A DNA stretch of 64,000 nucleotides from NCBI GenBank assembly GCA_900318035.1, contig ONJC01000002.1, forward strand, positions 62,001-126,000. The letters run 5' to 3'. This document shows positions 1 through 11,900 of the stretch, in pieces. Origin of the DNA: an uncultured Methanobrevibacter sp. GTDB taxonomy: Archaea; Methanobacteriota; Methanobacteria; Methanobacteriales; Methanobacteriaceae. Below the pieces are notes generated by a model. That model ran no database searches and was not told the origin of the DNA. It saw only the letters and a program-made list of their open reading frames with translations. The translations under genes and the position numbers were made by a program. Within the stretch, counting starts at the first letter, position 1. Each line of letters starts with the position of its first letter.

Positions 1-3000
1 CATCCATGACTGTTTGCTCTTTGGATACAACAAGTTGAACTGTTTTGGCCTGTTTTATGAATTTTTTATCACCATTGAAAGTCACATTAACATCATAATT
101 ACCTGCTTTTAAATCTGAAATTTTAAGGCTTGCTTTTCCTTTATTTAATTCCAAATCGTATTTTTCATCAGCAACCGCAACGGTTACGTTGCCTGTTGCC
201 AGAACAGAAAGTGAAATGTCAATCACTGCATCTTCACCTACAGTTATCTCATCTGCGCCGACTTCCATTCCAGGGTTCAATCTGTCGTCATTACCATAGC
301 TTATATGCCAATATCCTTCAAGGTAGTTTCCATAATTTCCAGTATAATTGACCAGATATGCATAATTTCCTACAGGCAAGTCTGTCGGCAGGTCAATGAT
401 GATTGATCCGTTAACGTCATATTCTTTTACAATGTTTTCAGGATTATCAAGGTCAATATCCCATATATTCGGTTGAATAATCAATACGGCCTTACCTGTT
501 GCATCGTCCGGCAGTTCAATGAATACTCTGTTATTGCCGTCCTCGTAGATATCTCCATATTTGGCTTCTGCTTTTGTTGGTTCGACAGTAAAATCATGTC
601 CTCCCTGATATCCAGGACCTACATCGGGTTCGTGAATTGCACGGACATGATAGTATCCCAATGTTAAATTATCAAAAGTATAGCTTGCAGTACCATTGAC
701 GAGTGGAATTTCAAGATCCCTTAATAATATATAGTTATCTTCCAACTCGTTGAATCTGTCCGGATTTCTGTAGAGAGTTAGATGCAATTTTCCTTCCTTA
801 TTATCTTTTGCAGTGAAGGTAATTGTTTTGTTATCACCTAAAACAGGGTAATTTTCACCCCAGTCCATGCCTTCACCTTCAACAACATCAAAGTTTAAAA
901 TGTAATCTCCCACAAGATAATCTTCACCGATATAGAATAAAAATACGGCATATCTATCAGGAGTTAGGTTTTTGAAAGAATAATATGCTCTACCGTTTAC
1001 CAATGGGATGATTTGTTCATCCAATGGAGGATAATCACCATAGGCCACATCAGAATATGCATCATTCAATACAGCTACTTTCATACTGCCTTTTGCATCT
1101 TCAGGTAAAACCAAAGTAACTCCAACATCAGTTCCTTCTACAACATCACCCTCAGGATAATCAATGTTTGCCACTGTATCAAATGTGAACTTTTGGTCTT
1201 TTGCAGGATATAGCTCATCACCGGCATATTGGACTGCAACATAATGACGGCCTAATGCAAGATCAGGTGGTGTAAGGACTATTTGATTCATTTCAGAATC
1301 ATAGGTCCAATTTTGAACTTTACCGTCAATAGTTATGGTCAAATCACCATTTCCCAAATATTTCGGTGGAGTAATGATTATTGAAGTATTTTTTCCATAA
1401 ATGGAATCTGTACTGAAAGTGAAAAGATAATCAAAATCAACAATATTGCTTTTTGAGATGCTGCCGTATCTGTCATCATTGACTGTAACAGTTACATTAT
1501 GGATTCCCCTGGCAACATCAGGTAGAGTAATGTATTGGGAACTGTATAGATTCTTTGCAAAATCAATAGTCTTGAATTCTTCACCATCTATATAAACAAC
1601 ATAGTTTCCTGAAGATCCATCTGAGTATCCGACATATATTCCTATAGGCATTCCATTTTCATTCTCATGATTTTCTATAATTTCATCCGGAATCCTTATT
1701 ATTGCAACAACAACATTGAATTTAACTGAATCAGAGGAGTTCTTTTGAGTGTCGCTTACATAGTCAAGGGTCAGTGTGTGTTCACCCACAGTTAAGTTTT
1801 CAGCGATAAATGAACAGCTATCGTCATTTACACCCATTGTGGTTCTGTCAACTACTTTTCCATCAACTTTTAAGATCAAATCACCATCAGCATACTCCGG
1901 CAAATCATAATAAACCTGATAAGGATAATCCTCTTTTATCATAACCTCTTCAGGATAATCTGTGATTTTTACATTAAAATTGAAATTATCAACAACATAA
2001 AGATTATAATTACTACGCCATTCGTAATCATTGTCATAATATGAAATACTTATATCATATATTCCACTAGAAAGGCCTGCTAACGGAAATTTAAACTGAC
2101 CGTTTTGAGTCTCTTCAGTTTCAATAAAACCTTCATCCCAATCAGATTCATAGTGTACACTTACAGTACCCTTAACATCCCCATTGACTTTAACAACACC
2201 ATACGCCTCATCACCGACAGCTATTGCTTTTGGAATTGTTACTTTTGGTTCGATTGTGACGGTTTCATATAAATATTCCACTTCATAGTTACCTGTGAAA
2301 TTTGCATAAATTCTATTCTCTCCTGTAGATAAATCGGTTATTGAAACCACAGCTTTTCCATCTTTCATATCAGCACTGCCGATTTCAACATCTGATACAA
2401 ACCAGTTATCATAATCATCATATCCTTCAACACGGGAATATACTGTCAGTCTGCCAGTTGCATTATCCGGCAAAGTCAATAAAATGTCAATTGATTCATC
2501 TGATGTAAAATTAGACATGATTCGACCGATGCATTCTACAGTTTGATTATCAGAAAATTCAGCGAAATCTTCACCACCCGGATAATACACACCAATTTTA
2601 TTATATCCAAATTCCAAATCCGGCACTTCAAATACCCATCGCTCATATTCATCATTATAAATTGAATGATACTTGTTCCCCTTGAATGTGATTACAACAT
2701 CACTCACTATATCCTGAGGAGCGGAGAAAGGAATGATATTTTCTCCATATACAGAATCAAATAAATTAATCAAATACTGAGTATTGTTTAAAAAATAGGT
2801 TTGCTCTTTTATAGTATTTGAGTATATGTCATTTTCACCGGCAGTATATTTTGCCTCAAAGAGATGTTCTCCAAATTCGTGAATGTAGCACTCAAAGAAA
2901 TATTTTCCATCCCAGTTATCCTCCCAATTTTGATAATCGCCATCAATATATAAAGAAACATATCCTGTGGCATTCTCCGGAACGGATACACTAGCCGAAA

Positions 3001-3250
3001 AGTAGCTATCATAATAAATATCATCAGGTATTGAAATGTTCATAGGCACTTCACTACCATCTCCAATCACATCACTGCCGCTGTTTTCCTCAACAGCCAT
3101 GATGTCCATTTCTTCCACCGGAGCTTCAATAAGGTCTCCGGCATCGTCACTCACCGTCAGATTTCCTGCCTCTTCGACAGCACTAACGGCACCTAGCGTT
3201 ATAATCGCCAGTATGAAAATACCGACTAAATAAATTCTATTTATCTTCAT
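1..3250 (-). CDS. Giant secreted Ig-like repeat protein (adhesin-like), 3' end missing
   Basis: An open frame runs from the ATG at 3250 to the left edge without a stop, at least 1,083 codons; the C-terminus lies outside the window. A GGTGTT ribosome-binding-like sequence sits 5 bases before the ATG. Residues 1-24 form a signal peptide (basic start, hydrophobic core, ending AVSA). The rest is a chain of roughly 90-residue beta-sandwich modules with recurring phrases such as LPDNATG and LTVGEHT, rich in Tyr, Asp and Asn. This is the usual look of Methanobrevibacter adhesin-like proteins. No catalytic motif was seen. A surface location is inferred from the signal peptide; the anchor, if any, is not visible. 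The gene has its own upstream region at 3251-3466. Confidence 0.85.
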   Translation of the reverse strand, partial: MKINRIYLVGIFILAIITLGAVSAVEEAGNLTVSDDAGDLIEAPVEEMDIMAVEENSGSDVIGDGSEVPMNISIPDDIYYDSYFSASVSVPENATGYVSLYIDGDYQNWEDNWDGKYFFECYIHEFGEHLFEAKYTAGENDIYSNTIKEQTYFLNNTQYLINLFDSVYGENIIPFSAPQDIVSDVVITFKGNKYHSIYNDEYERWVFEVPDLEFGYNKIGVYYPGGEDFAEFSDNQTVECIGRIMSNFTSDESIDILLTLPDNATGRLTVYSRVEGYDDYDNWFVSDVEIGSADMKDGKAVVSITDLSTGENRIYANFTGNYEVEYLYETVTIEPKVTIPKAIAVGDEAYGVVKVNGDVKGTVSVHYESDWDEGFIETEETQNGQFKFPLAGLSSGIYDISISYYDNDYEWRSNYNLYVVDNFNFNVKITDYPEEVMIKEDYPYQVYYDLPEYADGDLILKVDGKVVDRTTMGVNDDSCSFIAENLTVGEHTLTLDYVSDTQKNSSDSVKFNVVVAIIRIPDEIIENHENENGMPIGIYVGYSDGSSGNYVVYIDGEEFKTIDFAKNLYSSQYITLPDVARGIHNVTVTVNDDRYGSISKSNIVDFDYLFTFSTDSIYGKNTSIIITPPKYLGNGDLTITIDGKVQNWTYDSEMNQIVLTPPDLALGRHYVAVQYAGDELYPAKDQKFTFDTVANIDYPEGDVVEGTDVGVTLVLPEDAKGSMKVAVLNDAYSDVAYGDYPPLDEQIIPLVNGRAYYSFKNLTPDRYAVFLFYIGEDYLVGDYILNFDVVEGEGMDWGENYPVLGDNKTITFTAKDNKEGKLHLTLYRNPDRFNELEDNYILLRDLEIPLVNGTASYTFDNLTLGYYHVRAIHEPDVGPGYQGGHDFTVEPTKAEAKYGDIYEDGNNRVFIELPDDATGKAVLIIQPNIWDIDLDNPENIVKEYDVNGSIIIDLPTDLPVGNYAYLVNYTGNYGNYLEGYWHISYGNDDRLNPGMEVGADEITVGEDAVIDISLSVLATGNVTVAVADEKYDLELNKGKASLKISDLKAGNYDVNVTFNGDKKFIKQAKTVQLVVSKEQTVMD

Positions 3251-3466
3251 AGTTAACACCAATAATGTTTAAAATAAACATTGATATAATATATATTGTA
3301 TGCACTATATATATTCTACTATAAATGAATATTTTTAAAAAATAAGTGAATTTTGAGCGTCTGTTTAAAAAAATAGAAAAATAAAGTACATTTTTAAACT
3401 TTTAACTGTTTTTTAGTAGTTTAATTAAAAAAAAGTCATAACATATTATACATTTTTGCCAATTTT

Positions 3467-3486
3467 AGGGCATCATACATTGCCCT
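3467..3486 (-). terminator. Hairpin between two surface-protein genes
   Basis: AGGGCA and TGCCCT form a perfect 6-bp stem with an 8-base loop, about 45 bases past the stop of the leftward Ser-rich protein gene. An additional T-rich stretch lies just after that stop on the minus strand (about 3491-3517). Probably ends the three-gene unit 12511-3532. Confidence 0.45.
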
Positions 3487-3531
3487 GAGCATTTTTTTAA
3501 AATTAAAAAAAAAGAATGCCGGAAAATCCAG

Positions 3532-4053
3532 CTATCTCATGAATTTAAAGTATACAACAGCCACAATGATTATAATGACAATCAGCCCTATTATAAGCAG
3601 CCCGGAATTGTTCTGTGCATTTCCATTAGATGACATGTTGGTCACATTGGTCTGATTAGTCTGATTCAGGGTTTTGTTTGTAGCATTTGAATTGTTTGTG
3701 TTTGCCGGGTTTGATGAGTGTGAAGAATCACCGTTTGCTGACTGCTGGCTATTGGATGACTGTGAAGCCTGAGAGGATGATGGCGAACTAGACTGTGAGC
3801 TGGATGCCTGGTTACTTGATTGAGATGAATCAGAACCTGACTGTGAGCTTTCCTCATAATTTGATGAGTCTGAATCTCCTCCGGATAAACTTGCACTTGA
3901 TGATCCCCCTGAATTTGCCTCAGATATGTCAGCTGTTGTAATTTCCTCAGGAGCATGACCACCTTCATGACCAGGATGTGCAAAAACCAGTCCTGATGCA
4001 GACATAACCAGAACAAATGCCAATAATAATCCTAAAATCATATTCCTTTTCAA
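3532..4053 (-). CDS. Ser-rich secreted protein with His-rich N-terminus and C-terminal membrane anchor
   Basis: The protein has 173 residues. I start it at the TTG at 4053: AAAGGTGG lies 5 bases upstream, whereas a start at the GTG at 4062 would overlap that site. Residues 1 to about 27 are a signal peptide ending in LVFA. The mature N-terminus would then begin HPGHEGGHAPEE, a short His cluster that could bind metal (inference). Residues 50-150 are a flexible Ser/Gln/Asn linker. The last 25 residues are one hydrophobic helix followed by KFMR, a typical C-terminal stop-transfer anchor. It is probably the last gene of an operon with the two larger surface proteins upstream (37-base gap). Function unknown; likely a membrane-tethered surface or wall-spanning stalk. 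Confidence 0.75.
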   Translation of the reverse strand: MKRNMILGLLLAFVLVMSASGLVFAHPGHEGGHAPEEITTADISEANSGGSSSASLSGGDSDSSNYEESSQSGSDSSQSSNQASSSQSSSPSSSQASQSSNSQQSANGDSSHSSNPANTNNSNATNKTLNQTNQTNVTNMSSNGNAQNNSGLLIIGLIVIIIIVAVVYFKFMR

Positions 4054-4099
4054 TTTAACCACCTTTAAAAAAATAATAAAAAATAAAGATGTTTAATCC

Positions 4100-5920
4100 T
4101 TATTTTTTAATTGTAATTGTATTTTTAACACTAGATTTGCCATAGCTTGTAGTGATTTTATGCTTGCCGACTTTCAGATTGGTTAAAGTTGCAGTTGCTA
4201 TTCCTTTACTGTTTGTTTTGGCTTTAATGATTTTGCCATCGACTTTGAAAGTTACCTTCTTGTTTTTGACAATTTTGCCCTTATTGTTAAGTAACTTTGC
4301 AGTGAATTTGACCTTTTTAGCCTTTTTCTTTGAAATGTCTTTGGTTACCAGTAAAGGTTTGACTGTTATCTTTTTGGAAGTGGACAAGGAGTTACAGGCT
4401 GCCTTAATTGTGTATTTTCCAACATTAAGGGCTGTTGTATCCAAACTTACGACACCTTTGCTGTTGGTGGTAAGCTCAAAAGTCTGTTTTCCGAAAGTGA
4501 TTTTAACGACAGCACCCACTGCAGGAGTTCCGTTGCCATCCCTGATGCTGATTTGGAACTTGTCTTTTGAAGTGTAGTATTTAACCAGATTTTTAGCAGA
4601 AATCTCATATGATTTTACTGGGAATATGTTACGGGTTATGTTGTTTGCTATGGATTCGTCATATGTTGCTGTTGACATTTCCGGAGCAAGATTGTTGTTT
4701 GCAGCGCTTTCAGCAACGAATTCAACATCCAAGGTTTGGTTTCCAACATCAAGGTTTCCGATTTGCCAGACTAAATCCGGGTCATTGAATGTTACATTTC
4801 CCTGAGATGCTTTTGAACTGGCGTATTTTATGGAATTTGGAACTGCATATCTGAATATTGTATTTTCAGCAGCATCAGGCCCGTCATTGAAAACAGTATA
4901 TGTTACCTTGAATTTGTTTCCAACCGTGAATATTCCATCTACAGAACATGTTAATGCTGCGATTTTCACATAAACAGAGGACTGTGGGACATACAGGAAT
5001 GCAGAGGCCTTGAATGTTGTGTTGAACTCATCGAGATACTGTGCGGAATAGATATGCTTGCCACCTTTCTCTTCAATGGTGTAATTGAACTCGGCATTGC
5101 CGCTTTCATCTGTTAGTGCACTGCCCACCTTGTTTGAGTCTACGTAAAAGTCTATTTTTTTGTCTGCATCCGGACCAAGATAGTTTTTAAGACCTGCTTT
5201 AAGGAGAACATTCTGCCTGTTGTTTCCAACGATATCCTCAACTGTAATGAGTGTTGAATTTGCAAGAACATTCAAAGTCTTTGTAATTTCTGCCGGTGCA
5301 TAGACGTTATCCCCATTGAACTTGACGGAGATATTGTACTGTTTGGCTTCCTTTGGAGTGAATGAAATCAGCGCAACACCATCATTGGTTGTTTTTGCAG
5401 TGTATGATTCATCACCAATAGCTACGTCCAAATCCTTGTTTGAAAGCGGATTTGACTGATTGTCCAAAAGATGAGCTGTTATTGTATTCTGTTTGTCGAC
5501 AATACCAATTGAATCATCCAGAACAATGTTTGTTTCCTGTTTGGTATTGTTTAAAGTTATTAGGATATTGTATTGCCCTTTTAAGTTTGCACTGTTTAAT
5601 GCGACAGCTGAGACATAATACTTTCCATTTGGAGCATCTGAAGTATCCCATTTGCATGACCATCCGTCAGAAGGATTGTTGTCCTGTGAGTGGAAGTATA
5701 CAGTATTTGTCGGCATGTGGGTTGCAGTAACATTGACATAGAGTGTTTCATGATGATCATCAATTGTCATCTCAAAATCCACATCCCCTGAAACCACGGA
5801 GTTGATTTTCGGATTTTCAATGTAAGGTTCAGGATATTCCGCCTCATGTGCACATACGGAGTTAACCAAGCAAATAACTGCTATTGAAACAAACAATGCA
5901 AAGATTATTTTTTTATTCAT
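4100..5920 (-). CDS. Secreted Ig-like/DUF11-like surface protein
   Basis: The protein has 606 residues. The ATG at 5920 is preceded by AGGAG and is followed directly by a signal peptide (MNKKIIFALF to CAHEAEYPEP); an ATG 51 bases upstream adds an implausible N-terminal tail. The order is: an Ig-like module near residues 25-130, two Big-type Ig modules with TNDGVALISF and TDESGNAEF turns, a module at about 310-430 resembling the DUF11 family (YTVFNDGPDAAENT), and two basic C-terminal Ig modules rich in Lys (KTNSKGIATATL). No transmembrane anchor is visible, so attachment may be through the basic C-terminus to the wall (inference). It lies 51 bases after the giant SBBP gene and 47 bases before the Ser-rich protein start, so the three are likely co-transcribed. 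Confidence 0.8.
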   Translation of the reverse strand: MNKKIIFALFVSIAVICLVNSVCAHEAEYPEPYIENPKINSVVSGDVDFEMTIDDHHETLYVNVTATHMPTNTVYFHSQDNNPSDGWSCKWDTSDAPNGKYYVSAVALNSANLKGQYNILITLNNTKQETNIVLDDSIGIVDKQNTITAHLLDNQSNPLSNKDLDVAIGDESYTAKTTNDGVALISFTPKEAKQYNISVKFNGDNVYAPAEITKTLNVLANSTLITVEDIVGNNRQNVLLKAGLKNYLGPDADKKIDFYVDSNKVGSALTDESGNAEFNYTIEEKGGKHIYSAQYLDEFNTTFKASAFLYVPQSSVYVKIAALTCSVDGIFTVGNKFKVTYTVFNDGPDAAENTIFRYAVPNSIKYASSKASQGNVTFNDPDLVWQIGNLDVGNQTLDVEFVAESAANNNLAPEMSTATYDESIANNITRNIFPVKSYEISAKNLVKYYTSKDKFQISIRDGNGTPAVGAVVKITFGKQTFELTTNSKGVVSLDTTALNVGKYTIKAACNSLSTSKKITVKPLLVTKDISKKKAKKVKFTAKLLNNKGKIVKNKKVTFKVDGKIIKAKTNSKGIATATLTNLKVGKHKITTSYGKSSVKNTITIKK

Positions 5921-5971
5921 GTTACTTACTCTCCTAAAAAAAATAAGAATAGAAGAGAATTGAATTCTCAT

Positions 5972-8900
5972 CTATTTAATGGTCAATTTTGCTTTTGCAG
6001 TTGCATCTTCGTAGGTTTTGTCACCTTTGACACTAAGTTTGGCTGTGAATTTGCCTTTTTTGTTTAAGTTAGTGATTTTAAAGGTTGCTTTACCATTTTT
6101 AGTTGTTGCTGTGTATGTTTTGCCGTTTACTGTAAGTTTGACTGTTTTAGGACTTAAATACATTTTACCATCTAATCCTTTGATTGTGGATAAGGTAACT
6201 GTGTATTTTTTGGTTTTTGCAGATGCTTTGAATGATCTTGCAGCTGCTTTGATTTTTAACGGTTTTTTGTCCAAGTCAACACATACGCATGCAAATGCAC
6301 TTGTGTAGTTGTCATCGCCTGCGAAGCTAAATGCCATTGTATATCTTCCTGCCCTTACCATATTGAGTTTGTATGGATCGAATGTACCGTTTTCATTGGT
6401 TGTTCTGTTGTAGATTTTGTTGTTTACGGCAAATTCAATGTATGCATTGGCAATTGGGTTTCCTTTTTCATCAAGCAATTCAGTTGCATAGTAGATTCCC
6501 TGTTCATTGGCCTTACCGTCAACTGCATAACCTGTAATTGTTATTGCACGGTTTGTGATATTGAACTGGGAAGCCAATTTGGTAGGAGCAGTGACATTGC
6601 TGAAGGTGAATGAAGTGCTTACAGGTGCAATATCTTCACTTCCAGCATATTCAATGGTTAATTTTGCATTGTCTTTAGCGTTGATGGCAAATAAACCGTT
6701 TTCATCTGTCACTACAGTTCCGTTAACATCATCAAGTGAGTAACTGACGGTTGCATTTGCAATAGGATTGCCTTCACCATCTTTCAATATGCCGGATAAT
6801 GTCAGGTTACTGTCTATTGTGATGTCTGAAATTGAAGCTGTCTGTTCAATGACTTTCAGGGTAGCGGACATGTTAGCTCCTGCGTGACCTAAGGTTTCAT
6901 TGAATACGGCTGAATATACAACGTCTTTAGCACTGCCAGCTTTAAATTCTAATGTTGCAATACCGTCTTCATCACTTACCGCAGATCCGACAAATACTCC
7001 ATCTACATAGAAGTCAACGGATTTGTTTGCCAGGGCATGGCTGCCCATAGCTTCACATACAGAGGCAGTCAGATTAACTGTTTCACCTGATTTTGCAACT
7101 AAATCTACAGCAAGAATTATTGTTGGGTTTTCGAATACGACAAAGTAGTTGTCATAGTCGTAAAGATAATCTCTGCCCAATATGGAGGTGCCATATACAT
7201 CAATTGCATGCTCTTTTTGAGGAGCGTTTTTGTTTACTGGCAAGTTGGTTGATGTGGTTCTCATTTGAACAATGAAGCCGCCGTTGGCAAGTGTAATACC
7301 CATACCGAATTCACCTGCGTTTCCACCATAGAAACTGCCGTATAACAATTCAGAACCGTCTGCACTTAATTTTGCAATGAATGCATCGTGAGTAGGATAA
7401 TCGTAATCTACCACACTGTATGCAGGGTTTTCAAATGATTCGTAGTTTGGTTCGGATTTATTTACTTGGTATGCATCAGAAGTTACCGGGAAGTCTGTGG
7501 ATTGGGTCAATCCAGAAACATAAGCGTTTCCATCTTCATCTACAGTAATTGCTCTGATTCCATCCTGTAAGCTTCCGCCCAATAGGGTGGAGTATACAAG
7601 ATTCCAGTTGGAAGTGTCGATTTTCATGATGAATGAAGAAGCATCGAATACACTGCCATTTACAAGTTTGATTTGGGTTTGATATGCATTTTCGGTTACA
7701 GGGAAGTTTTCAGACCATGTGTCTCCGATAAAGTATAGGAAACCGTTTTTGTCCAAGAACAATCCGTCATCCTCTTCAGTTCCGTTTCCACCGATGTATG
7801 TGCTGAACAGGAGTTTTCCATTTTTGATATCAAGGGCTGCAAGGAATGAATCTGATCCTGCATCACGAACATCCCTGTATGCATTTTCGGTTACTGGGAA
7901 GTCGATTGAAGTGGTTGAACCTGTAAAGTACATTACCTCATTATTATCTACTGCAAGACCACCATAGGTGCTGTCTGAACCTTTTGCACCGAAGTAGGTT
8001 GCGTATTCAAGGTTTCCGGTGTTGATGTTGAATTTAGCCAGGAATAAATCGAAACTGTCCTGATATGTAATGTCATCAGGGTCTCCAACAGACCAGTTGA
8101 CACCGTCTTTGGATTTTTGGAATGCGTCAGGTGTTACCGGGAAGTTAAGGGAGTTTGTAATACCTTGGAGGTAGGCTGTGCCGTTATCGTCGATGGCTAA
8201 TGCCCATGCCCTGTCAACTACGTCTCCACCCAAGTATGAACTGTATACCAAATCAGTACCTTCAGGGTTTAAAACAACAAGGAATGCTGCCTGTGCACCA
8301 GGAAGCTCTTTTTGGAATGCATTATCTGTTACAGGTAAATCTGGAGAGTTTCCAAATCCGGTTAAATATACGTTTCCTTGGGAGTCCACTTTAATGTCCT
8401 TTTGCATTTCGGTTTTGCTACCACCGATGTAAGTTGCATAAATCAGTTCACCCTCAGCGGAATATTTTGCTACGAACAGGTCTTTTCCACCATTGTTTTT
8501 GCTTTGATATGCATTTGGAGTGGTTGGAATATCGGTTGAATCTGTTTCCATTGCAACATAGATGTTTCCTTTTTCATCCACGTAAACTCCTTTTGCCTTA
8601 TCGTTTCCGTTACCACCTAAATAGGTAGCAAATTTGTTTATAAGTGAGCTGTTAGGGTTTATTTCCACAACTGCATCTTCATCAACAGCAGGATAATCGA
8701 TTATTGCAGATGCATTTGCTTTAGCGTGTGTTAATGTTTCATTAAATACTACTTCATATGGAACTGTGCTGTAGGATGAAACTTTGTATGGTAATGTTGC
8801 AACACCGTTTTCATCGGTTAATGCAGTTCCTACAAACTCGCCTGCAACATAGAAATCAACAGATTTGTTGACGAGTGGGTTGTTGCCCATAGCTTCGTTT

Positions 8901-11900
8901 ACGGTTGCAACTAAATCAACATTGCCTCCTTTTGCCTTAAGGTCTTCAACTTTGATGATTGTTGGGTTTACAAAGATTCCTAAGTAGTTGTCCATGTAGT
9001 ATAAGTCTCTTCCATAGCTTGATGCAACTGAATCATTACCATGTTGTGGCTGGTAAGCGTCGTCGGTTACAAACATGTCTCCTGAGTAGGTTCTGATGAA
9101 GAGTACAAATCCGCCTTGGTTTAAGGCAAATCCGAATGCCTGTTCACCGGAAGATCCTCCGAAGAATGTGGAGTACAATATTTTTGAACCGTCTTCACTT
9201 AATTTGACTACTGCAGCATCCAATGTTGGATAATCATTATCAAATGTTGAAGGACCATATGGAATTCCATTTTTCTCCAGTTGATAAGCGTCATCAGTTA
9301 CAGGGAAGTCGCTGGATTCTGTGTGGAATAACAGGTAAAGGTTTCCGTCATCATCGATTTCAAGGTCTCCGATACCGTCATCACCGTATGAACCGAGATA
9401 TGAACTGTACATTACATCCCAGCTTGTGGTGTTGAATTTCATGATGTAAGCGTCTCCACCGATGACATTGTTTCCGCATCCGCCATATTCTTTTTGATAT
9501 GCATTATCGGTTACCGGGAATTCTTTGGACCAGGTGTCACCTACATAGTAAAGGTATCCTTCATCGCTTACGACTATTTCTCCACCGATGTCATCATCCT
9601 CTCCTCCGATGTATGAGGAGTAGACTAATTTCTTATTTACAGGATCAAGAACTGTTATGAATGCATCGTTGGTTCCTTGGAACTCTTTTTGGAATGCATT
9701 GTCAGTTACATTTAATAATAATCCTGATGTATATCCGCCGAAGTAAATGATGCCGTTTTTGTCAACATCAATTGTTCCTTCAGTAGTATCCATTGTTTCT
9801 CCGCCGAAGAAGGTGGAGTATTCTATTTTAGCGTCTTTAACATTGACTTTTGTAATGAATAAATCGAAACTGTCCTGGAATGTGATGTCTGCGCTGGACA
9901 TGGTATTGTTCCATACAGGACCGTTTTTCTCTTTTTGGAATGCATCATCAGTTACCGGGAAGTCAGGTGAGTTGGTGATTCCTTGAACATATGCGTTTCC
10001 TTCATCATCAAGAGCTACTGCAAATGCTCTGTCGACATTTACGCCACCAATCAATGTACTGAATGTGAGGTTACCGTTGCTGTCAAATACTGCTAAAAAT
10101 GCATTTTGAATTCCTTTTTTCTCTTTCATTATGGCATTGTCTGTAACTGGGAAGTTTGGAGAGTTGGTAAATCCGACTACATATGCGTTTCCGTTTTCAT
10201 CCACTTTAAAGTCTTTGTGCATTTCGTTTCCGCTGCCACCGAAGTATGTAAGGTATAATAATTCACCGTCTTTGGAGAATTTAGCGACAACAATGTCTCT
10301 TGCTCCGGCCATTTCGGATTGGAATGCTCCAGGAGTAGTTACATAATCCCTTGAGTTGGATTCCATTGCAACATAGATGTTTCCATCCTTATCTACAAAT
10401 GCTGCTTTACCTTTATCGAATCCGTTTCCACCAAGATAGGTTCCGTATCTTTGAATTATGCTGCTGTTGTTGTTTAGAGATACGGTTGGAATGTCATAGT
10501 ATGCAATATTGATGCTTGCTGATGCATTTGCAGCTGCATGACCTTTAGTTTCCTTAAATACAGCAGTATAATTGTCAGAAAGTGGTTTTGTTGGATTATA
10601 TGTTAAAGTTGCAACACCATTTTCATCAGTAGTTGCATTTCCGACTAGAGTGCTTCCAACATAGAATTCTACATTCTGATTTGCCACAGGGGCATTGCCC
10701 ATTGCCTGTTTAACGTTTGCGGCCAAGGATATTTCCTCACCCATTTTAGCTGAAATGTTTTCGATGGTGACAAATGTTGGGTTTTCAAATACTGCAATGT
10801 ATGAATCGAAATCATATACAGGGTCACGGCGTAACATTGAACCGTTAAATTTGTCCTGACCTTTGCTTGAGTTGTCTGTTACGTTTAAGTCATCTGAACA
10901 GGTTCTTATTTGAATAGCAAATCCGCCGTTTACGAATGTTATTCCCATTGCGAATTCACCGGAGTTTCCACCATAATATGTACTGTATAATAATTCTGAA
11001 CCGTCAGGACTGATTTTTGAGATTACTGTATCGTGTGTTGGGTAATCCACATCAGTACTGTTGGCATAGCTAATGAATTTCGGTCCGTTTTTAACTTTCT
11101 GATAAGCGTCATCGGTTAGTGGATAATCATCAGACTGGGACATTCCAACAACCCATGCACATTCGTTTTCATCGACTGCAAGCGCCCTTACACCTTCGTC
11201 GAATTTGCCTCCCAATAATGTTGCGTAAACCAGATTCCAGTTGGATGTGTCTATTTTCATGATGAACATGTCTCCACCGGAAATACCTTCTCCAACACCT
11301 GCAAAGGAGGTTTGGTATGCTCCTTCTGTTGTAGGGAAGTCTTCAGACCAGGTGTCTCCAACATAATACAGGAATCCGTTTTCACTAAGTACAATAGCTT
11401 CACCGTCATCAGTGCTGTTTCCACCGACGTATGAACTGAATAATAATTTGTTGTTTCTGATATCCAGTGCAGATAAGAATGAATCTGACTGCTCAGCACG
11501 AACATCCCTGAATGCATTTTCGGTTACAGGGAAGTCGAGTGAGGTTGTAGTACCTGCAAAGTAAATCACTTCATTTTTATCTACAGCCACACTTCCATAG
11601 GTGCTGTCTGAACCTTTTGCACCGAAGAATGTGGAGTATTGCAAATCACCAGAGAAAATATTGATTTTGGATAAGAATAAATCAAAACTGTTTTGGTAGT
11701 CAATGTCGTCAGGATCGCCTATTGACCAGTTAACGCCGTCTTTTGATTTTTGATAAGCATTGTCGGTTACAGGGAAGTTTATTGAATTTGTGATTCCCTG
11801 AATGTAGGCAGTACCATTGTCATCAATGGCCAATGCCCATGCTCTGTCAACTACATTTCCACCAAGATAGGTACTGTAAACCAGACCTGTACCGGTCGGG

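Noticed and set aside
3036-3233. Plus-strand frame opposite the giant partial protein
   Set aside because: Shadow of the leftward frame, which has a signal peptide and continuous Ig-like modules.
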